Source: Dehalococcoidia bacterium
GTDB taxonomy: Bacteria; Chloroflexota; Dehalococcoidia; GIF9; AB-539-J10
Assembly (NCBI GenBank): GCA_030627025.1
Contig: DAOUSX010000036.1
Location: 1 to 7,900 of the forward strand
Reading direction: 5' to 3'
DNA: 7,900 nt
The position numbers and the translations under genes are program-made. Below are positions 6,184-7,900 of this stretch, in pieces. Position 1 is the first letter of the stretch; every line of letters begins with the position of its first letter. A model generated the notes under the pieces. The model was not told where the DNA came from and did no database searches. It saw nothing but the letters and a program-made list of their open reading frames with translations.

Positions 6184-7170
6184 CTAACCAAGTTTAGCTG
6201 CTTCTTTTCTAACCAAACGCCGTATCTTGCTATGGATTTTCAGAGGTTCAGTTATATCATTACTTCCTGCCAACCAGTGGAAATGGTCTCGATTGCCTTC
6301 GCCTCCAATTTCTTCCTTTTCCTTCACTATTTTCTCGACTGTGCTCCGATTTCCTTTGCTCCAGGTTTCTAATATCACCCATAAATCATCGAGCCTGGTA
6401 GATGCCAAGCTCATCGTAGAGTAGGGTAGGGCATACTCATTGGCGTTGAAGGAAATGGCTAAGCCCCCAGCGTTATCCACTGCCTGAAGCATCTTAAAGT
6501 CAGTGATGCTGTCTCCCACAGCTACCCAGTGAGAAAGTGGTTCTCCTGTTTTGACTGCAAAATGCTCCAGCGCTTTCACCTTTCGGCTTCCGCCTATCGG
6601 TTTCACTTTAGTTACCATTTTCCCTGACTTAGTCCGTGGTAGTTGCTGCCAATAGAAAGCATCAAGCAATTTCTTTATATCGTCATCGACCATAGAGGAG
6701 AGGTTCGTAATTTGTTTCTCCATCTGCTCCAGCAAAGTAAAATCGTCTTGGCTCAATAATTGAGAAATCTTGTTCAGGGGGAAAGAGGTGCACGCTGCGT
6801 TTTGTGTAGGGATTCCCAGCCTTTGGGTAATACCCATAGCGTATTGCTCATAGCTGGTGCTGGCGCAGAAAACTTGCCAGCCATGGGTTCTCAGTTTGGA
6901 AACAAGTTCAGACGCCCCGGGAGTCAAGGCAGCCCGCTGTCCCATAATGCCAATCTGCTCCTCCCTGATGCCATGGTAGGCGAGGAAGGGGACGATAAGA
7001 GCAAGAGTGTCTCCCGGCTCATAGTTTTCTTTACCCTCAAGCGTCAACAAATCATCATACCTGCTGATGACTTGGAAAATCTTGTCTCCGTTGGGGAATA
7101 ACTTCATTAGCTCGTAAGCGTTATCCTGAGGGGCTAGGGGTCCTTCAAGGTCGAAGCATATCAAATTCAT
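6184..7170 (-). CDS. HAD-superfamily phosphatase-like protein with DLEGP motif (archaeal EhaR/COG4030-like)
   Basis: The protein has 328 residues and the four HAD motifs. Motif I is 'FDLEGPLAP' (6-14; nucleophile Asp7, with Glu9 in the second acidic position). Motif II is Ser104/Thr105 in 'CASTSYE'. Motif III is a lysine near 197 in 'GGSRKVKAL'. Motif IV is 'VGDSITD' (218-224, with Asp220 and Asp224). Glu in place of the second motif-I Asp occurs in ThrH-type phosphoserine phosphatases. The continuation 'QDNAYEL' and 'ISRYDDLL' recalls, from memory, the archaeal family annotated as energy-converting hydrogenase A subunit R (EhaR, COG4030). No hydrogenase genes are here, so that name should not be transferred. 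It probably acts on a small phosphorylated metabolite in the cytoplasm, substrate unknown. A long insertion (about 130-190) forms the cap. The start codon overlaps the upstream formyltransferase stop (ATGA), which shows tight coupling. Confidence 0.8.
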   Translation of the reverse strand: MNLICFDLEGPLAPQDNAYELMKLFPNGDKIFQVISRYDDLLTLEGKENYEPGDTLALIVPFLAYHGIREEQIGIMGQRAALTPGASELVSKLRTHGWQVFCASTSYEQYAMGITQRLGIPTQNAACTSFPLNKISQLLSQDDFTLLEQMEKQITNLSSMVDDDIKKLLDAFYWQQLPRTKSGKMVTKVKPIGGSRKVKALEHFAVKTGEPLSHWVAVGDSITDFKMLQAVDNAGGLAISFNANEYALPYSTMSLASTRLDDLWVILETWSKGNRSTVEKIVKEKEEIGGEGNRDHFHWLAGSNDITEPLKIHSKIRRLVRKEAAKLG

Positions 7171-7900
7171 TGTAATATTGCCTGCACTGCTTGGTTTACT
7201 TCATCACTGAGGTCATATCCCTTGATGTAGTCTCCCTTAGCATCGACTACCTTGCCATCTTTGATGCCTATTTGCTTTTCACCGAAAGCCTTCACAGTGG
7301 AAATGATGAGAGGGAATTCCCGTACAAGTTCATGGCGGCGAATAAGATGGAACAATTTCTGTTTATCACCCTTTTGCCAATATGCTTGGAACGGTTCATC
7401 CATAATAGAAAACAGGCAATATGCCACCACAGGACCTTCATCCAATTTTGGAGTCACTAAATGCATCATTGCTCCTGCCTTATCAGCTTTGCTTTCTATT
7501 AGTTGCCAGATTACCTCTTGCCAGCTACCTTTAGGTCCGCCTGGAGGTGCCGGATGAAGGTTGAGCATATTATAGTTGTGACACATTTCCTCTCCCACAA
7601 TGAGCATGTAACCGGCAAGGACACAGAGGTCTGGAGAAAATTTCTCAATTTTGCTCATTACCTCTCTATCATATTTGATACGCCAATCTTGCGTACTGTT
7701 TACTGTTTTGAAGTTCTTGTGTGATAGACAAATCAACGGCAAATTATAGCTGCGAACCAACCGGAAAAGCAGATCGCTTTCCTCCGACTCGCCTGGGTCA
7801 CGATTGCTGAAAACAAAGCTGATTTTTGCCCTAATTTCACCGGCATGGATGCTTTCCTGCACAGCTTGCAAAAGCTGCCGAGCAGCTTCATCTCTACCTG
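7167..7900 (-). CDS. PurN-like formyltransferase family protein (5' end beyond window)
   Basis: The reading frame stays open to the window edge, giving 243 visible residues that begin 'GRDEAARQLLQAV'. The TTG at 7871 is therefore internal, and the true start, probably 10-20 codons earlier, is not in view. The fold matches glycinamide ribonucleotide formyltransferases, which use 10-formyl-tetrahydrofolate. Visible features are 'SFVFSNR', then 'DLCVLAGYMLIV', then 'LNLHPAPPGGPKG', and later 'HLVTPKLDEGPVV'. Counting from 7871, the catalytic trio is Asn104, His106 and Asp144, with a His-to-Asp spacing of 38 (36 in E. coli PurN). The 'PPGGPKGSWQEVIW' segment and a C-terminal part longer than PurN's ('FQAYWQKGDKQKL' insertion) mark it as a divergent subfamily. 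No other purine genes are nearby. It could be a true PurN or a formyltransferase for another amine. Its stop overlaps the HAD start by 4 nt. Confidence 0.85.
   Translation of the reverse strand, partial: GRDEAARQLLQAVQESIHAGEIRAKISFVFSNRDPGESEESDLLFRLVRSYNLPLICLSHKNFKTVNSTQDWRIKYDREVMSKIEKFSPDLCVLAGYMLIVGEEMCHNYNMLNLHPAPPGGPKGSWQEVIWQLIESKADKAGAMMHLVTPKLDEGPVVAYCLFSIMDEPFQAYWQKGDKQKLFHLIRRHELVREFPLIISTVKAFGEKQIGIKDGKVVDAKGDYIKGYDLSDEVNQAVQAILQ

Noticed and set aside
6049..7101. Overlapping + strand reading frames opposite the kinase and HAD genes (for example 6049-6372 and 6760-7101).
   Set aside because: The - strand genes carry clear family motifs throughout. The + strand frames have low-complexity, non-protein-like composition and no supporting start signals.
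1..7900. CRISPR arrays, insertion sequences, tRNA/rRNA genes, toxin-antitoxin pairs or phage genes.
   Set aside because: No regularly spaced repeats, transposase motifs, cloverleaf-like sequences or related proteins were seen on either strand.

Overview
The window (about 7.9 kb, moderate GC, bacterial) is densely coding, with two converging blocks. Nothing in it is a decisive taxonomic marker. Several things together suggest an anaerobic or deep-branching bacterium, and Chloroflexota (Dehalococcoidia-like) is my best guess. They are a flavin-dependent thymidylate synthase ThyX, a non-discriminating-type aspartyl-tRNA synthetase, a Nim/pyridoxamine-oxidase-like flavoprotein, and a HAD protein resembling an archaeal family. 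The lineage is inference only.

Left block, + strand (64-4516). A small FMN-binding split-barrel protein comes first. It is followed by an 87-nt gap holding a near-consensus sigma70-type promoter (TTGAGC-17-TATAAT). Then comes a compact run of aspS (TTG start), tig (trigger factor), a 69-residue two-helix membrane protein overlapping the tig stop by 4 nt, and clpP. This is a protein-synthesis, folding and proteolysis operon. It ends in a hairpin with T-tracts on both strands, which probably serves as a shared terminator for the two converging blocks.

Right block, - strand (7900 down to 4551). A PurN-like formyltransferase, cut by the window edge, overlaps a HAD-family protein by 4 nt. That protein is followed 4 nt later by a PfkB-family sugar/nucleoside kinase. 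After 63 nt comes thyX. The first three genes look translationally coupled. Their association (formyltransferase, phosphatase-like HAD, small-molecule kinase) is the least explained part of the window. ThyX uses methylene-tetrahydrofolate, and the formyltransferase family uses formyl-tetrahydrofolate. A shared one-carbon theme is therefore possible but unproven.

There is no mobile element, CRISPR array, rRNA or tRNA that I can see, and no gene-free stretch above 300 nt. I do not see a convincing wholly new system. The best leads are the three-gene formyltransferase/HAD/kinase unit, the small membrane protein between tig and clpP, the altered ClpP strand motif, and the non-discriminating AspRS signature.
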